Positions 6,731-6,850 of a stretch of 6,850 bases of DNA are shown one piece after another. Position 1 is the stretch's first letter; the number at the start of each line of letters is the position of its first letter. The translations under genes were made by a program, and so were the position numbers. Below the pieces are notes generated by a model. That model searched no databases. It saw only the letters and a program-made list of their open reading frames with translations, and had not been told where the DNA came from. The stretch spans positions 1 through 6,850 of the forward strand of contig CANQXM010000063.1 of NCBI GenBank assembly GCA_947627835.1, given 5' to 3'. Source of the stretch: an uncultured Bacilli bacterium. GTDB taxonomy: Bacteria > Bacillota_I > Bacilli_A > RF39 > UBA660.

Positions 6731-6766
6731 ATAAAACAAAAAGGATAAGACTTGCATCTTATCCTT
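6731..6766 (-). terminator. Rho-independent terminator on the minus strand, for a gene entering from the right
   Basis: AAGGATAAGA (6741-6750) and TCTTATCCTT (6757-6766) form a perfect 10-bp stem with a 6-nt loop. On the minus strand the stem is followed by TTTTTGTTTTAT. On the plus strand no T run follows, so the direction is clear. It should end a minus-strand transcript that comes from at least 6767 and probably from beyond the window. Confidence 0.7.
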
Positions 6767-6844
6767 CTAATTGGGTTCTAGATAATCTACTGGGGAGCAA
6801 AAGTTAATTAAAGCATTATAAAATAAGGGTTTGTCCCTTATTTT
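6767..6844 (-). other. Short minus-strand open stretch (25 codons), possible tail of a decayed gene
   Basis: An open frame ends with TAG (plus 6767-6769) exactly where the minus-strand terminator begins, the spacing expected of a real gene end. Its last residues read NFCSPVDYLEPN. SPVDYL recalls the C-terminal SPV-[EQD]-Y of IS3-family transposases, but the stretch is short. The distance from the preceding YN is also smaller than usual, and an in-frame TAA (6845-6847) closes the frame upstream. It may be a frameshifted remnant, part of an sRNA, or chance. No other gene content is seen between 6707 and 6850. Confidence 0.2.
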
Positions 6845-6846
6845 TT
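6820..6846 (+). terminator. Hairpin with T run, possible terminator (either direction)
   Basis: AAAATAAGGG (6820-6829) pairs with CCCTTATTTT (6835-6844) as a 10-bp stem with a 5-nt loop, followed by T up to 6846 on the plus strand. The minus strand reads CCCTTATTTTATAAT after its own stem, so it could act that way too. No gene on the plus strand between 6707 and 6820 needs a terminator. Confidence 0.5.
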
Positions 6847-6850
6847 ATGT

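Noticed and set aside
1..6850. Alternative genetic code (TGA as Trp), considered because of the AT-rich, Mollicutes-like feel
   Set aside because: TGA closes the nucleotidase gene in a classic ATGA overlap, and the Trp codons I checked in the sortase and surface protein are TGG.
1..6850. CRISPR arrays, tRNA or rRNA genes, long direct repeats
   Set aside because: No regularly spaced repeats, cloverleaf-like segments or rRNA-like stretches were seen; intergenic space is too small apart from 6686-6850.

Overview
This is an AT-rich window with tightly packed genes. It most likely comes from a low-GC, walled bacterium of the Bacilli (Firmicutes). The evidence is an EzrA-type division regulator, a rhodanese-less ThiI, a class B sortase, and AGGAGG/AGGTGA-type ribosome binding sites. 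The order ezrA → cysteine desulfurase → thiI matches the Bacillus subtilis ezrA–nifZ–thiI neighbourhood, as I recall it. TGA serves as the stop of the nucleotidase gene, so the standard code applies rather than the Mycoplasma code. The surface protein at the left edge resembles proteins I associate with uncultured gut Bacilli (RF39- or Erysipelotrichia-like). That placement is recollection and inference, not proof.

Layout, left to right. 1-959 (minus): 5' part (319 codons) of a membrane-anchored or secreted surface protein with a TasA/pilin-like N-terminus, cut by the window edge. 963-998: a hairpin that takes in this gene's Shine-Dalgarno. 1038-2228 (minus): thiI, with its own extended -10 promoter (2251-2259), separated from the gene before it by a terminator (2271-2296). 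2300-5735 (minus): a compact operon read in the order ezrA → deoxyribonucleotidase-like HAD phosphatase → cysteine desulfurase. Its junctions are 2 nt and an ATGA overlap, and its promoter lies at 5760-5789. 5852-6685 (plus): a class B sortase read divergently from ezrA, with its own promoter and terminator. 6686-6850: an intergenic cluster of three hairpins, with a 25-codon minus-strand open stretch that may be the tail of another gene or a decayed transposase.

How the genes fit together. The cysteine desulfurase should supply persulfide sulfur to ThiI for 4-thiouridine in tRNA, and possibly for thiamine thiazole. EzrA tunes FtsZ ring assembly. The sortase and the surface protein belong to the cell envelope, but nothing here shows that the sortase acts on that protein, whose C-terminus is off-window. 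The HAD nucleotidase is an accessory, translationally coupled member of the ezrA operon.

Most of the window is conserved housekeeping, and I see no clear new multi-gene system. The points most worth a second look are the RBS-masking hairpin, the Lys at the usual catalytic Arg position of the sortase, the near-leaderless start of the sortase gene, and the surface protein itself.
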